A stretch of DNA of 64,000 bases from Phymorhynchus buccinoides. Its lineage: Eukaryota > Mollusca > Gastropoda > Neogastropoda > Raphitomidae. The stretch lies in NCBI GenBank assembly GCA_017654935.2, contig CM065695.1, forward strand, positions 28,223,053 through 28,287,052. The letters are read 5' to 3'. The translations under genes and the position numbers were made by a program. The notes below the pieces were generated by a model. The model was not told where the DNA came from and searched no databases. It saw nothing but the letters and a program-made list of their open reading frames with translations. Positions 1 to 45,668 of this stretch are shown piece by piece (positions within the stretch are counted from its first letter, which is position 1; the number at the start of each line of letters is the position of its first letter).

Positions 1-649
1 CTCCTTTCTGCCTGCCTGTTTGTCTGTCTGTCTGACCTTGTCAACTACATTTTTTGGCAGCGAGGTACTGGCAGGAACTGTTTCAGTGACCTCTCACAGC
101 CTTTCTACTTTTATCCCTCTGTCTGTCTGTCCGTTTGATTGTCTGTCTGTTCAACTGTCTGTCTGACCTTGTCCACTCCGTGTTTGGCAGTGAGGAACTG
201 GCGGAGCTGCTGCAGCAACCGCTTGCAGCCTCTCTACTTTTGTCAGTCTGTCTCTCTGTCTGTCCCTCTATGAGTGTGTCCCTCTATCTGTCTGTCCTTC
301 TCTCTGTCTGTCTGTCTGTCTGACCTTGTCCACTCCGTGTTTGGCAGTGAGGAACTGGCGAAGCTGCTGCAGCAACCGCTTGCAGCCTCTCTACTTTTGT
401 CAGTCTGTCTCTCTGTCTGTCCATCTATGTCTGTCCATCTATGAGTGTCCCTGTCTCTGTCTGTCCTTCTCTCTGTCTGTCTGTCTGACTTTGTCCACCC
501 CATGTTTGGCGGTGAGGAACTGGCGAAGCTGCCGCAGCAACCACTTGCAGCCTTTCTACTTTTGTCAGTCTGTCTCTCTGTCTGTCCCTCTCTCTGTCTC
601 TATGTCTGTCCCTCTCTCTCTGTCTGTCCTGTCAATCTGTCTGTCTGAC

Positions 650-10371
<9,722 letters not shown>

Positions 10372-10379
10372 TTCTAAAA

Positions 10380-11200
10380 ACAAAATGTAAACAAGTCAAC
10401 AGGACCGTCATTTGAGCCATAGAATAAGAAACCCCAAATGTAAATCGTCTACATAACTACTTTACATCTGCATAATCATATATACCTGTGTTAACTAGTT
10501 TGTGAGTGAGTGTGTGTGTCACTATGTCCGAACAATTTCCAAAACAATTCTCCTGTAGGATGGAAGTTCAGTTTAACGTCGCGTATCGGCTTTCGCCATG
10601 TACAACGGGCTGAACAAACCAACCACGGTGTAAACAAAAATTGATGTTCCTGAATCACTGAGCCAAAAGGCCGAGAAGCGATCAGTATCGATTGAACATC
10701 TCCTGTAGTTCATGTCTGCACTTTTACTTAAAACAGCAGCTGTCATTTTCATAGGGTTTTTTGTTTGTTTGTGTGGTTGGGGTTTTTTTATAAGAAGATT
10801 GGGAGGACAGTTCCACCTAGCCACACCACTGATCAAACCCCACCATCTTTTCCTGTTTGCGTGCTCATCGTGAGGCCACAAGGCCTACTAGTTGTCCTGT
10901 TTTTGCTGACCTCACCTGACCTGTTCTCATTTGTTCATCTCCAGACATTCCTCCTTCTTCTTCTTCTTCTTCCAGCTGGTCATTTAAGTCATTGTTTTTT
11001 ACCATTACTGTGACTGAACAGGGTTCCTCCGACGTCGAGTGTGGCTGCCCACGTGGCGGGGTAATCAATAACGGTCACACACCTAATGTTCTCATCCCTA
11101 GCTTGGTGCATTTGCACCATCATAGTGTTCAAGTGCTTCGGCTGTTGGGATGATCCCTGGAGTCTTTTACACTTTTAGCCTGCACTCCAACAAAAATACA
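10380..11200. other. Region upstream of the first TTLL9-like coding exon; no exon identified
   Basis: No coding exon can be recognised. The first untranslated exon and promoter of the TTLL9-like gene must lie in or beyond this stretch, but no TATA box, RFX X-box or strong donor stands out. About 10830-11060 contains 'gacctcacctgacctg' and a (CTT)n pyrimidine tract. It looks like an old repeat. Confidence 0.4.
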
Positions 11201-11202
11201 AA

Positions 11203-11235
11203 CGTGTGTGTGTGTGTATGAGTGTGTGTGTGCAT

Positions 11236-11285
<50 letters not shown>

Positions 11286-11287
11286 AT

Positions 11288-11327
<40 letters not shown>

Positions 11328-11351
11328 GCGCGCGCGTGCGTGCGTGCGTGC

Positions 11352-11394
<43 letters not shown>
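11203..11394. repeat. (GT)n/(GC GT)n microsatellite
   Basis: About 190 bp of GT dinucleotide with a 'cgtgcgtgcgtg' segment at 11335-11358. Confidence 0.95.
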
Positions 11395-11397
<3 letters not shown>

Positions 11398-12115
11398 ACA
11401 CAAAGAAAATCAGCAAATAATGTTACTAAATATGTTAAAGATACCGGTAAATAAGTTTTTGCGACTTTTCATAAAAGTTATCTTTCTTCAAATTAATGAA
11501 ATTTGGACAAATAATGTGTCCAAAATAACACTCAACCACTCATTTGATTTAAGATATGTTTGGTTCTCTTACTTTCATGAGCTGTTTAGTCTTGCTCTGC
11601 ATTCGTATAACACATAAAGTATGGTAAGTGTGGGGTGAAACACTGTAAAATCTTCGCAGCTTTTAATTCTCAGACATTCAGCGGTTGTCATCCACGCCAT
11701 GAAACACTGTACGCGCCTCCTTGTATCAAGAGCTAACAGGGGACATAATGCAGGTCATTTTATGTTTTTGTGTGTGTGCGTACACGTGTGTTTTGTTGTT
11801 GGTCTTGAATGGCTGGATCATTTGTACATTAGGTTTCCTGCCACCTGGCATGACCCACTCACACGGCCGCCGTGGAGGAAGCATATCACATCATCTGACT
11901 TATTGCACACACAAAAATAATTACCCGTTGAGTTGTATTCAGTTCCTTTCACAAAAGGATTGACAATTCATAGAGACTTTGAGGATTATGATAATTATGC
12001 TGTGTGTGTCAGTATGTGTGTGTGTGTGTGCGCGTGTGTGTCCAAGTCTCTCAGCAAGAAGAGTGTGTGTGTGGTGTACGTACATTTTGATCTGGATACT
12101 GCGAAATAAAGGTTA

Positions 12116-12840
12116 ATATATTGTTAAGAAAGCTAATCGTATGGCAGGTCTGGTAATGAGAACAATAACCTACAAAACCAAAGATATAATGGTTCCCTTA
12201 TTTAAGTCTCTTATTCGTTCTGTTTTAGAATATGGTAACTCAGTTTGGAGTCCTTATTTTAGAAAACATATAAATTTGATTGAAGGTGTGCAAAGAAGGT
12301 TTGCAAGATGTATAATTGGTACCCATGACCTTAATTATGAAGAACGCCTAAAATGGCTAAATCTACCAAGCTTGGAATATAGAAGGGTGCGAGGAGACAT
12401 GATAGTGGTTTATAAAATTTTGCATGGTTTGTATGATTCCTCAACTACTGCACCTCTTTTCCACTTATCTAGTCATAATACTACTCGGGGACACAATTTT
12501 AAACTAACCAAAACACTAACCAACACCAGACAGTTTCATTCGTTCTTTACTAATAGAATAACAAACTTATGGAACAATTTATCATTTGATACCGTCAATG
12601 CACCTTCAGTAAATGCATTTAAAAATCGTATTGACAAAGATTTATTAAAATATACTTTTTCTACCAATTTGGATGTATATGAAAAATAAAGCTAAGTGTT
12701 AGTATACACTCAAGCCAAAATAAATCCACGGGCAAATAAAATATTTAAAAAACAATTGATATTTGATGCAAAAATATTACCACTAATGAGGGCAAAAGGC
12801 TTATAGCCTATAGCCTTATGTGATATGTGATGTGATGGTC
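12116..12840 (+). mobile_element. 5'-truncated non-LTR retrotransposon (CR1/jockey-like reverse transcriptase C-terminus)
   Basis: The open frame 12141-12689 encodes about 182 residues. It holds the block FKSLIRSVLEYGNSVWSPY, then EGVQRRFARCI, YEERLKWLNLPSLEYRRVRG and a terminal WNNLSFDTVNAPSVNAFKNR. That is the conserved C-terminus of CR1/L2/jockey-type reverse transcriptases. The catalytic palm is missing; the element is 5' truncated at about 12.1 kb. The frame is intact, so the insertion is fairly young. The following 150 bp ('agggcaaaaggcttatagcc', then a 'gatatgtgatgtgatg' tail) also occurs without coding sequence at 37.4-37.5 and 37.6-37.73 kb, which suggests a shared 3' end. Confidence 0.88.
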
Positions 12841-12858
12841 CTAAACTTTTTTTTCTTT

Positions 12859-12880
12859 GGGGGGGGGGGGGGGGGGGGGG
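12859..12880. repeat. Poly-G tract
   Basis: Twenty-two consecutive G, directly downstream of the LINE tail. Confidence 0.95.
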
Positions 12881-13497
12881 CTGACTCTTTAACATCTGGA
12901 CAGCATATATTTTATTAATTAAGTCAACTCTCAATGCGCAGTCCCATTCCATTGAGTAAACAGCCTTCATGGGTGCCTTCAACGAGTACCAGAACCACTC
13001 TCACATTTGAACAAACTGTGTGTGTGCGTGCGCATGCATGTAGAATTGTGATTAGTGTATGTGTGAGAGAGAGAGAGGGAGAGAATCTTCAACTTGATGA
13101 AGTCGGCTGCCTGAGGGGAAGAAGAAGAAGAGCAATACAAGACATTTGTAGGATGGATTATACACCTTCAATCCTGTGCGCCAATGATAGTCTAAATGAA
13201 GGCTTTGGCCAATGGGCAGGGACAAACATCCCCAATCAGAAAAAGAAGACAGACAAACAGCTTTTGTGTATCATGCTTGCTGTGTGCATTTTCATGGCAC
13301 GAGTACATTAATGTGTGTATGTATGTGCACACTTGCATATAATTTTGTGTGTTAGTCTGCCTGTCATGTCTTTCTGTTGGTCTGTCAGACTGAGCAAGAA
13401 AAGAACTTGAGAATGAGAATAATGTATAAGTATGTATGTATTGTGTTTTGGGGTGGGGTGATTGGTGGTGATGGTAACGGTGTGTGTGTGTGTGTGA

Positions 13498-13528
<31 letters not shown>

Positions 13529-13589
13529 TACATGCGTGTATGTGTGAGTGGGGTGTGTATGTGTATGCCTATTTGCATGTGCGTGAGTG

Positions 13590-13710
13590 ATTATTTGGTT
13601 TTGTTGTTCAATTTCTTGCTTTTAATTTTTGTTGTTGTTAAGTGCATAGAGCTCCACATTTGGTGGAGGAATGCGCTATATAAATGATTCACTATTATTA
13701 TTATTATGTA
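13590..13710 (+). mobile_element. LINE 3' tail
   Basis: 'gtgcatagagctccacattt' then 'gcgctatataaatg' and an (ATT)n end. This is the typical 3' terminus of an animal CR1/L2-like LINE. No coding part remains. Confidence 0.55.
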
Positions 13711-13736
13711 TGTATGTATGCACATGCGTGTACCTT

Positions 13737-13737
<1 letters not shown>

Positions 13738-13777
<40 letters not shown>

Positions 13778-14123
13778 CAACAGAAAGAGACAGTCAGTAA
13801 CAGAGAATGTGTGTGCAAGCATCTCTGTGTGTTTGTGTATGTGTGTGTGTATGCTCTTGTGTGCATGTATGTGTGTGTATGCATGTGTGTGTGTCTGTCT
13901 GAGCATGCATCTGTGTGTATGTGTCTGAGCATGCATGTGTGTGTGTGTGTGTGTGTGTGAGCAACAGAAAGAGACACAGTCAGTAACAGAGAATGTGTGT
14001 GCAAGCATCTCTGTGTGTTTGTGTATGTGTGTGTGTGTATGCTCTTGTGTGCATGTATGTGTGTGTGTATGCATGTGTGTGTGTCTGTCTGAGCATGCAT
14101 CTGTGTGTATGTGTCTGAGCATG

Positions 14124-14178
<55 letters not shown>
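13738..14178. repeat. GT-rich array with a 190-bp direct duplication
   Basis: The unit 'gagcaacagaaagagaca' ... 'gagcatgcatctgtgtgtat' occurs at 13776-13957 and again at 13959-14145, framed by GT microsatellites. The copies are almost identical. Confidence 0.9.
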
Positions 14179-14179
<1 letters not shown>

Positions 14180-14180
<1 letters not shown>

Positions 14181-15297
14181 GTGAATATCCATATGGAAAT
14201 GCATGCATACAAAAGTATTGGAATGTGTATAAGGTTGCATGCAACACACACAAGCCATGCTTAAAAGCTTTAAAACATGCACATCAACCAACTTTCAAGA
14301 ACTCTCAATGAAACAACAAAATATCCCCCATTATGAAGCGTTTAGATGCCTTTTATTTCACCAGAAATTAACACAGTCAATAGCATGATCTCTTTTGCAA
14401 ACAAGCAAAAAAAACAAAGTAAATTAATACTAAAAATAGTAATTGAAAAATGCATTTTCCATAAAAAAACAATCTGGCCCCAAAAGAGATTCCATTTCAC
14501 AACCCATAGTTGCTGTTGAGCAGTTTGTTGGCCTTACTCTGACCACGTAAAAATGAAGAAACTTCACATAAAAAAGACATGAAAATAATTTCAATATTCA
14601 ACAGAAATATCCACAATGTAAATTGTGCATAGTGCATAGCTGGCAATCTGCATAAGTCATTGCATCTAAAATGAGAAATCACACATTTTAACACACACAC
14701 AAATCAACAAACGGATCATGTAATTTAAAAAATTTCTAAGACAAAAATGTTACAAGATAATGCATCTTTTGAGTAAAATTATGGCACATTCAAAGGAGGT
14801 GGTTTGTCTCATCCAGGAGCTAATAACACAGCTAACAGGTACTAACACTGAAAGACAAACATGGCTTTTATCGTGAAAACAAGTTTGGTACAAAATATTT
14901 TTAAAATCTCTGGATTTCAATGTATATGGCACATACATGTAGATTGATCACAAAATAATGCATCAATACAATACACAGAATCGTAAGAGTAATGCTTTGC
15001 TAAAACCTTATTGCATAACACAAAGGACTATGTACAAAATGTTAAGTATGTATGATAATACTCTGACATTAATGTATAATCATTCCCCTTTACAATTATT
15101 TCTTCTCTTCTAAAACCTTTCAGCTCAGAAAATGTGATGCAGCACAGGAAAACCAGGCTAATGTCATGTCATGTCGTAAATGATCACTTTTGACTTATTC
15201 ATATTGTCAGAAAGGCCAGAGACAACAGATTAACAGGCAAAAAACAGAATTCATCTATCTCTAATAGTTTATTTTGAAAATATTTCAATCAATCAAA

Positions 15298-15329
<32 letters not shown>

Positions 15330-15690
15330 TTGTGGCTGGCCGACTTTAGCTGGGTATTCGCTTACTGCATCACAAATCTAGTCAGCTTAAAGACATTTTA
15401 GCATACATAGAAAAAAAAGAAGACAAAACTACACAGTACAAAGTTTAAAAAATTAAAAAACCCAAGGAAAGCAAAACAAAAGAACCTATTATAAAAGGTA
15501 AATAATTTATAAAAATCGATAAAATGGAATGTAATATTTGAACGAAATAAACTAAACAAGAACAGGCAAACAATTGAAGAAAATAGGTAATGATGAAACG
15601 CAAATGTAAACAGAAACATAGAAAAACTACACAAATGTTCTTAAATATTTACACAGTAGCAGCAATCCACAGATAAAAACTAAACCATAT
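14180..15690. other. AT-rich intergenic stretch, nothing recognised
   Basis: Low-repeat AT-rich DNA between the two minus-strand genes. Possible AATAAA signals on the minus strand (for example complement of tttatt near 14353) would allow a very long 3' UTR of the GALNS-like gene, but nothing proves it. Confidence 0.4.
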
Positions 15691-15691
15691 T

Positions 15692-15838
15692 AGTTATTTG
15701 TACTTTGGCGTGGTACATGGCTTTAGGCCTCTCGAGAGATCATTTTCTTTAGCCCAGAGACCTTTAGGTCGAATGGGCTAAAGAAAATGGTCTCGAGAGA
15801 GCCCCAAAACCATGTACCACGCCAAAGTACAAATAACT
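15692..15838. mobile_element. 147-bp palindrome (foldback)
   Basis: The arms 'agttatttgtactttggcgt' and 'acgccaaagtacaaataact' enclose 'ctctcgagag' and 'ttttctttagccca' with their complements. The loop is around 'agagacctttaggtcg'. Pairing is nearly complete. Confidence 0.88.
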
Positions 15839-15999
15839 TATATATATACCGATCTGGTTTGGTCAATTTTATATCAAAACAGCAGAAAATCGTAACATGC
15901 AATGAAGAAGCGAGATGCACATTCCATAAGGATCTGAATTATACCAACCTCTGCACAAACTTAACAAAATTCATTCATCCGCAAAGAATATAGTTCTGC

Positions 16000-17180
16000 A
16001 AGTTAGAAGACCAAGAGCTATTTTAATCTTTCAGAGGAGATAGATTCTGAAAGGAAATTATTTATTGAAAGAAATATGAACTGCACTGAAGCCTGAAAGC
16101 CAGAACAATCTTTACAAGAGACACACGAACAGTAAGAACCATTAGGTCAAAATTTAGATTAGGCGAGTCTAACATTTGAAAGAGGGGTAATAGTCTTCAA
16201 TAGTTGTGAGTATTTCACAATAATTGTCATGTCCCGAATGATACACAGTTTTTTAAAATCTTATTGCACAGATTCTCAAGCAATATCAACCGCTTCATTT
16301 TGAGGACCGAAAATGAAGTGTACTAACAAGACCTACACTGCAACCACTCAGTGTCATCGGTGACATGAACTCTACCATTGACGCAATTCACATAATTGAT
16401 GTAATTTATGTCGATGACGTTTTTTCAGGGCCTGTGTGTGAATAGTGCATAGGCCTGTCTGCAGTAATGCAACCAGATTAAGTACGGCTGGCTGTGAGCC
16501 GCTATTTCGGTTACTAGCGAAGGGGTAGTTTCGTTTGCCCTTCACAAAAATTCTCACTGCAAATGTTCACAAGAAGCAATTTTATGTCGTTCTCGGAAAA
16601 GGGATAGGGTTAGGACTATGTTAGAGTTATTTCTTTTAATAAACACCATTATCGACCCTGCATGTGAGTATATGTGGTGCCTTTACTTAGATCTAGACTG
16701 CAACTTTGACTGCGAATGTGCAAAAAACATGTTATGTTGCTATTTGCTCTATGTTGTGTCACAGTTGTACGAAAAAGCTTTCAATGTTTGCTAGACAGGC
16801 CTTCCATGCAAATAACTTTTAAAATGCTATACAGATCTAGACGTCCTTGGGCATCAAAGCTGCTGAAAATAATGACTAAGCACAGAAAAGAATGACAACT
16901 ATAAATACCGTGCTGGTGGTAATTATATTCAAATGATATTAATTATGTTTACATGCATAAGCTTAATGATATTCATTGTATAATCTTGCGCAAAATCTCA
17001 TGCGCGTTTTACACCGAGTTAAATGCGTTAATGATATGTAAAAGATAATAATGGTATCTCTGTTTATGAAGTTATATCTCTGTATATGAAGTTATATCTC
17101 TGTATATGAGCTCATATACCACTCAGCTCGCTACTATATAACATGTTTAGCAGATTGGTACAGTGGATTTCTTTTCAATT
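16000..17180. other. Intergenic stretch without recognisable gene
   Basis: No exon, RNA gene or strong repeat unit seen. A short triplication 'tatctctgtatatgaagtta' sits at 17055-17110. Confidence 0.4.
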
Positions 17181-17358
17181 ACAGTGGAACCTCCCTTATA
17201 AGACCTCCCATTATAAGACTCCTTTCCACATAAGATCTACTTCTCTGAGACATTGCCCTTCTTTGTAAGTATTAAAATTACCTCCCTTATAAGACCCCTC
17301 CCTTATAAGACCTCATTTTGGATGATTTCTGAAGGTCTTATAAGGGAGGTTCCACTGT
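17181..17358. mobile_element. MITE 'acagtggaacctcccttataag', copy 1
   Basis: The 178-bp element has terminal inverted repeats of about 25 bp (acagtggaacctcccttata ... tataagggaggttccactgt) and internal repeats of the same motif. Same family as 19217-19394, 27244-27570 and 62475-62621; this copy and the one at 62.5 kb are in the opposite orientation to the other two. Confidence 0.9.
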
Positions 17359-18214
17359 ATCATTTCCACATATACAATAAAACAAAATAAGCATAGTGGA
17401 TTTCAATTATTACTTACCAAAGAGTTTTTATTACTTGCCAAAAAAAAAAGTCTTTCCATGGAAAGAGAAAAGACATTGTGCTCAATAAATCAAACAAAAA
17501 CAGCTGGCAGTGGTTTATTTAAATATTTCTTCATTTAAACAACATTTTGAAATCTAGCATGGCATCGCAACCAAAGATATTCTAAAAGGGTAAGATGGAT
17601 TACTTAAGAGCTCGGCGAACCGGGCTGATAGAGTTATCGTTAGTGGGGCCAGTACACTTTTCACAGTGACGGCTATCCAAAAACTCAGACTGGAACTTGA
17701 ACGGAGAATTCAACTGGCCTATCGACGTGCAAAATGTGTACTGTTTCAAAGGGACATAACCAGTGTTTCTGTCCTCACTACTCATATAGGGAAAAGAGAC
17801 TGGATGCTTATCTTCCCCTATGCAGTCTTTGTCGCAACTTCACTTTCATCCCACTCAAGCAAACAAAAGAGTGGCAGGCCTGTGCAATAAATGATCACGC
17901 AATGTTTCACTCCTCCATGACGTTTTCATCAAAGGGGCAGTTTGGCTAAACCCTACAAATCTTCTCATTAAAAATATTCATGAAGATAATAAGCAACAAG
18001 TTGCCTTGCTTTGCGATACTTTTTTAAAAAATCCAGACTGAAACCAGGGCCTTATAATATGACTAATAACACAGTAAGAATCTATTACATCAAAAATTAA
18101 TCAAATCTCTGTGTAAAATTTGTTTGGGGTGCGCATCATACTATGATGTGCCTTACAGTCAGTAAAATACAGCAGCTAAACTGCACCTTTGCCAGATTTC
18201 CTTTTACTACAACG

Positions 18215-18545
18215 AACCCCCCCCCCCCCTGGAATACCAGGGGTCTTTCATACAAGTAGTTCCCCCACTTCTGGAAGTTCTGTGCTTGTAGCTTCCTCTA
18301 ATCTGTCACTCTCTTTGACTCTCCCTTTTCCCTTTGCTTACTGTCATCTACTATATTTCTACCTTACTGGTTCACTCTCCTGCCTTTGTTCTAGAAACTC
18401 TTACAAAGATTTTCTCCAGCCGAAGATGGACATGATGTGCCTATTTCTTAGTTAGGCGCATGACGGCAGCATGACGCATCTGCGCTCATATGACAGGAAA
18501 CTATCTGAGTGATTGACCAAGAAGATGAAGATGACTACAACGAAA
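18215..18545 (+). mobile_element. SINE-like interspersed repeat
   Basis: It contains 'ttctggaagttctgtgcttg', 'ctctttgactct', 'ttgcttactgtcatct' and 'agccgaag', ending near 'catgacgcatctgcgctcat' and a GAAGATGA tail. Related copies: 820-985 (-), 28595-28870 (-), 31940-32400 (+), 51060-51380 (+), 51480-51850 (+). No coding sequence. Confidence 0.75.
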
Positions 18546-18983
18546 CAGCAAAAGATCACTAATGTTGTCAAATTACTGAGCACTAATGCATAGGTGCAAC
18601 TCCCCAAAATAAAATAAAATAAAAACTGAAAGGCAGGGGTCCAGGGACCCATGGCCCTGGCTGGGTACAGGGGCAGAGCCCCATCAGACGATTCATGGGG
18701 GCAACTTAAGAGAGAGATATAACAAGACAAGACAGTTAGAATGATAGAGACAGTTTGAGTCTGATAAGCCTTGTAAAATTATTACATTGCTTTTGCAAAC
18801 TTCCAAGATAGAACAACCACACTAAGTTCAAAACGCCCCAAATCGCTTGTGGTAACAAAAAAATTTGATGAATTATAAAAAAAATGAAGTTCAGTTTCTG
18901 GTCAAATTAAAAAAAACAAGTTCAGTTTCTGGTAAAATTAAAAATACTGAAATCAGTGTAAAAATTAAAGAGTATCACCCATG

Positions 18984-42353
<23,370 letters not shown>

Positions 42354-42424
42354 TTTGAAATTCGCAGCAAAAATAATGGAAGCAACAACTGCAGCTTCCT
42401 CGTTATTGACCAAGCTACAAGTTT

Positions 42425-42455
42425 GATCATGTGATCCCTACACCGGTCACGTGAC
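42425..42455. promoter_or_regulatory. Palindromic CLEAR (TFEB/MiT) site and second E-box upstream of the GALNS-like gene
   Basis: GTCACGTGAC at 42446-42455 is a perfect match to the CLEAR consensus bound by TFEB/MITF factors on lysosomal genes, 93 bp upstream of the GALNS-like ATG. ATCATGTGAT at 42426-42435 is an M-box-like second site. No TATA box is evident. Function is inferred from motif, position and gene type. Confidence 0.7.
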
Positions 42456-43481
42456 ACACACCAGTTATCGTTCCTAACATGTCAGTTACCTCCGCCAAGG
42501 GTATTCTTTTTCGTCATACATCATAAGTTTCTTTATTGTCCATTGTACAAACGCACATGGAAAATTGTCTTCCATCGTGTAAAATTAGATAATACAATTT
42601 TTTTTACTAAAGTAAACATCAGAATCATGAATTAAAAACATGAAACATTAATCAAATGTAACATGCGGTAATTCTCACACCATACCCAATCATTCATCTG
42701 CCAACAGTTCTTATGTCTGTATTGCTAACATTTCGGCACTTTACTGGTGTTGCACTGCCTTCGGACATTGCCTCCAAGATCGTTCCCACCATCTTTATAT
42801 CTACTACGGTTCCATATATGTGTCGATCTGTTCCAGACCGGAGGACGTTAAACAGATTTTCATTCATTCATTCAGTCATCTGCCCTCCGCTATCTTGCTC
42901 ACTAATCCACTCACCATAGTGTGTATATGTAGTAACCCACATCAAAATAGACTATATCACAAGGGATAGAAAAGATGAACCCATTGCATGTGCTTTCTTC
43001 CTTCACCACTTCCACCTGGGATTTTTTGTTCTCTTCATTTTCTGTTGTTGTTTTTCCTTTATTTTTAAAAATCTGTCATCTCTCTCTCTCATCCTTTTGT
43101 CTGTATGAAAAAATAAGATGGTCATTTCCCTTGAAGAGCGTTTAGTGTTGTTGTTTGATACAAAAATGTCTGGGCTTCTGTGTGACCAATAGTTTTTGGT
43201 GTACTGACACATTCATACCGTGTGAAGCTAGTGTGTGAGCGTGTGTGCATCACGTTGAAGATTCTGCTGCACTTTAGAGGGTAGTACGAAAAAGAAAGAA
43301 AATAAGTTCAGCAAAGATACTGTAGAAAGTGAACTGATGAGGGAGAAGAAGATAGATCCCAAAACAGTCAGGGATAATTTGATTATTCTTTTATGCACCG
43401 TTTGCTGTGCAGATGAATGTTTATGAGATTAAAAAAACAAAAAAACAATCCGTTTCCTTTCCCTTCCCTTTTTTTCCTTTC

Positions 43482-43618
43482 TAGGGGGAAGACGGGGTAA
43501 AAAGCGCATGGGCGGGTAAGAAGCCCACCCCAATTATCTCACGAAATAAAGAAAATTTCAGTCAAATTTGCCCATGAGACGAATGCTAGACATTAACGCT
43601 CGTCTCATGGGCAAAATG
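43482..43618. mobile_element. Half copy of the 4.7-kb palindrome family
   Basis: Begins 'agggggaagacggggtaaaa', keeps one whole arm and the loop, and stops after 'tctcatgggcaaaatggg'. The second arm is missing. Confidence 0.85.
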
Positions 43619-44244
43619 GGGGGATATTGAAGATTGATTTTGATTTGTAACAAAAACGGATTTTAAAGAGAGGGGGGGGGGGGGGAGGCAGGGGACGTGT
43701 GGTAGAGGGAAAGTCGACTTAAAAGTCATACACGACCGTTTAATGCCCCGGTCTAGCCGGAGACATCCAGGCCCCGCATGATGCATGCAGACTGTGTCAT
43801 GCACGACCGTTACTCGGGCCCCACATGTGATGGATGCAAAGGAGCAGGGGACATGTGTGACAGTAAGGTCGCACATGATGCGTGCAGAGGAGGACCACAG
43901 ACCTCTGGCAGTGTCTAGGCAAGACCAATCCGGCTACCATACTCGGCCCCCAGGGTCGAACCCCGACCGGCACAGCTCCTGCCTTTCATTTACCACTACT
44001 TTGATCTACCCCTCTGCTAATTTTGATGAAAATCCGTCCAGTAGTTTATAAGAAAATCTATACACCGACAGACAGCACACAGACAGACCCGTCCCCTGGC
44101 CGGGTAAAAAAAAAGTGCAACAGTAGAAAAGCAGGAAACCTTTGACCTTTAATGTGACACATGAACTTGAAAATGACATAGAGACAAACAGACGGACAAA
44201 GTGATTCCAGAATACCCCTACCCCCTATACTTAGGAAAGCAGGA

Positions 44245-44672
44245 GTATAATAAACAGCGGGGCCGTTTTCAAGTGGTTGTTGTAGGGCCGTTTTCATTAT
44301 TGACAGAAGGGCCATTTTGGTTTCCAACCAAAAATTGCCCTGTTAAAGTACGTTCATGATTAGTGCATCAATATGGATGCTAAAAAACGCCACAGCAATT
44401 GCCAAACTCTAACCAAAAGGAAGGACGCATTGAGAGGCTGCAAGGCCTGGTCGTCCTAATACCTGACCTGACCTGACCTGGTTTTCTGAGTAGGGCCGTT
44501 TTGGTAAGACAAGGGCCGTTTTCGTATTTTGAGTAGGGCCGCTTTCGTATTTTGGGTAGGGCCGTTTTCGTTATTGACAGTAAGGCCGTTTTCGTTTTCT
44601 GAGTAGGTCCGTTTTCGTAGGACAAGGGCCGTTTTCGTAGGACAAGGGCCGTTTTCGTCAGCGGCCGTTTTC
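44245..44672. repeat. 'agggccgttttcg' minisatellite
   Basis: Units of 20-30 bp containing 'agggccgttttcgta' repeat at 44490-44665, with scattered relatives at 44250-44320. Open frames on the minus strand are repeat translations. Confidence 0.85.
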
Positions 44673-44899
44673 TCCGGCAACCGTAGGCCTACGTCTATTT
44701 CAGCCTTTTGCCCTCTTTCATGAACTTTTGTTGTATCAGCAAAACCGATTACCTCATTTCATTTTAAAGCTTTAATTGATAGTTTATGTTATTTTTTTCC
44801 CTTTAATCAAATAAAATGCAACACATTTTTGTGATTGATTATGGTAAACGTAGACGTTTCAAGGCTTGGCCTAGTGCCAAGGCCTACTCCATCCTCGCG

Positions 44900-45029
44900 A
44901 TATTCCGTGAGACAGATGACAACTTGTAAAACATCCAATCAGCAGTCGACATCCCCGTCTCTGCTGGAGTTGTAATCCCCAGTCGCCATTGTGTTTACCC
45001 ACTAAGAACACCGCTACTGTGCAGTTTGT
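44900..45029 (+). promoter_or_regulatory. Possible promoter and untranslated first exon
   Basis: A 130-bp less repetitive stretch holds 'tcgcgatattccgtgaga', a CCAAT box ('catccaatcagc' at 44934), a YY1-like 'cgccattgtg' at 44983 and a strong donor 'gttgtaagtg' at 45028. It could begin the plus-strand gene whose last exon is at 53.3 kb. No downstream link can be shown. Confidence 0.25.
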
Positions 45030-45484
45030 TGTAAGTGTTTATTATGTAAGCTATGCGTTTAATTGTGGCATATTGAATCGCATCGTGTTGCATTGAAATA
45101 TCCTGATCTGACGCTCTTTTTAAGTAGGCTTATGTATGGATTCTTTTTTCGTCTTTGTTATTATTTGTGGCACTTGAGTGAGCGATGTCGGGTTAAACGA
45201 CTTAAAAAATCTACACACTCCCTAACAGTGACTAGTAATAGTATGAATGAGCCATACAAAAGGATGACTCTAATGTGTGTTGATCAACTAGTTTTAGAAG
45301 TCTGATTATCAAGAATTTGCACAATAGATAAGGCCATCAGATGAATCTTGAAAAGTCGTTCTTTCACTTAATTTCATTTTCATGAAACAGACCCCAACCT
45401 GATAGTGTGTGTGATACTATTATTAACCCTCCCAGTCCTATCCCTTTCCAGAGCAAGACAAAATGTTGCTTCTTAGTGAACATT

Positions 45485-45625
45485 TTGGCTATATTCACAT
45501 TTATGCCTGTCTGCTGGCGTCAAGAACGATAATTTGTAACAGAAAAGAACATAGCGATTGCTTTTTCAGTTAACAGATTATCGTTCTTGACCGGGTTGAC
45601 GGGCATAAATGTGAATTTAGCCAAC
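45485..45625. mobile_element. 140-bp foldback element
   Basis: 'tattcacatttatgcctgtc' and 'caagaacgataat' pair with 'attatcgttcttg' and 'gggcataaatgtgaattta'. Confidence 0.85.
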
Positions 45626-45668
45626 ATTTTCAATGAGAAAATTTGGTGGTGTATTGGGGGGTGGGCGT

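Noticed and set aside
12710..12982. 90-residue minus-strand open frame with a proline run
   Set aside because: The prolines come from the poly-G tract; the rest is LINE 3' sequence.
13676..14253. His/Thr-rich open frames of 170-190 residues
   Set aside because: GT microsatellite translations.
45063..45305. 80-residue plus-strand open frame
   Set aside because: AT-rich, no splice or homology support; the reading frame is short enough to occur by chance.
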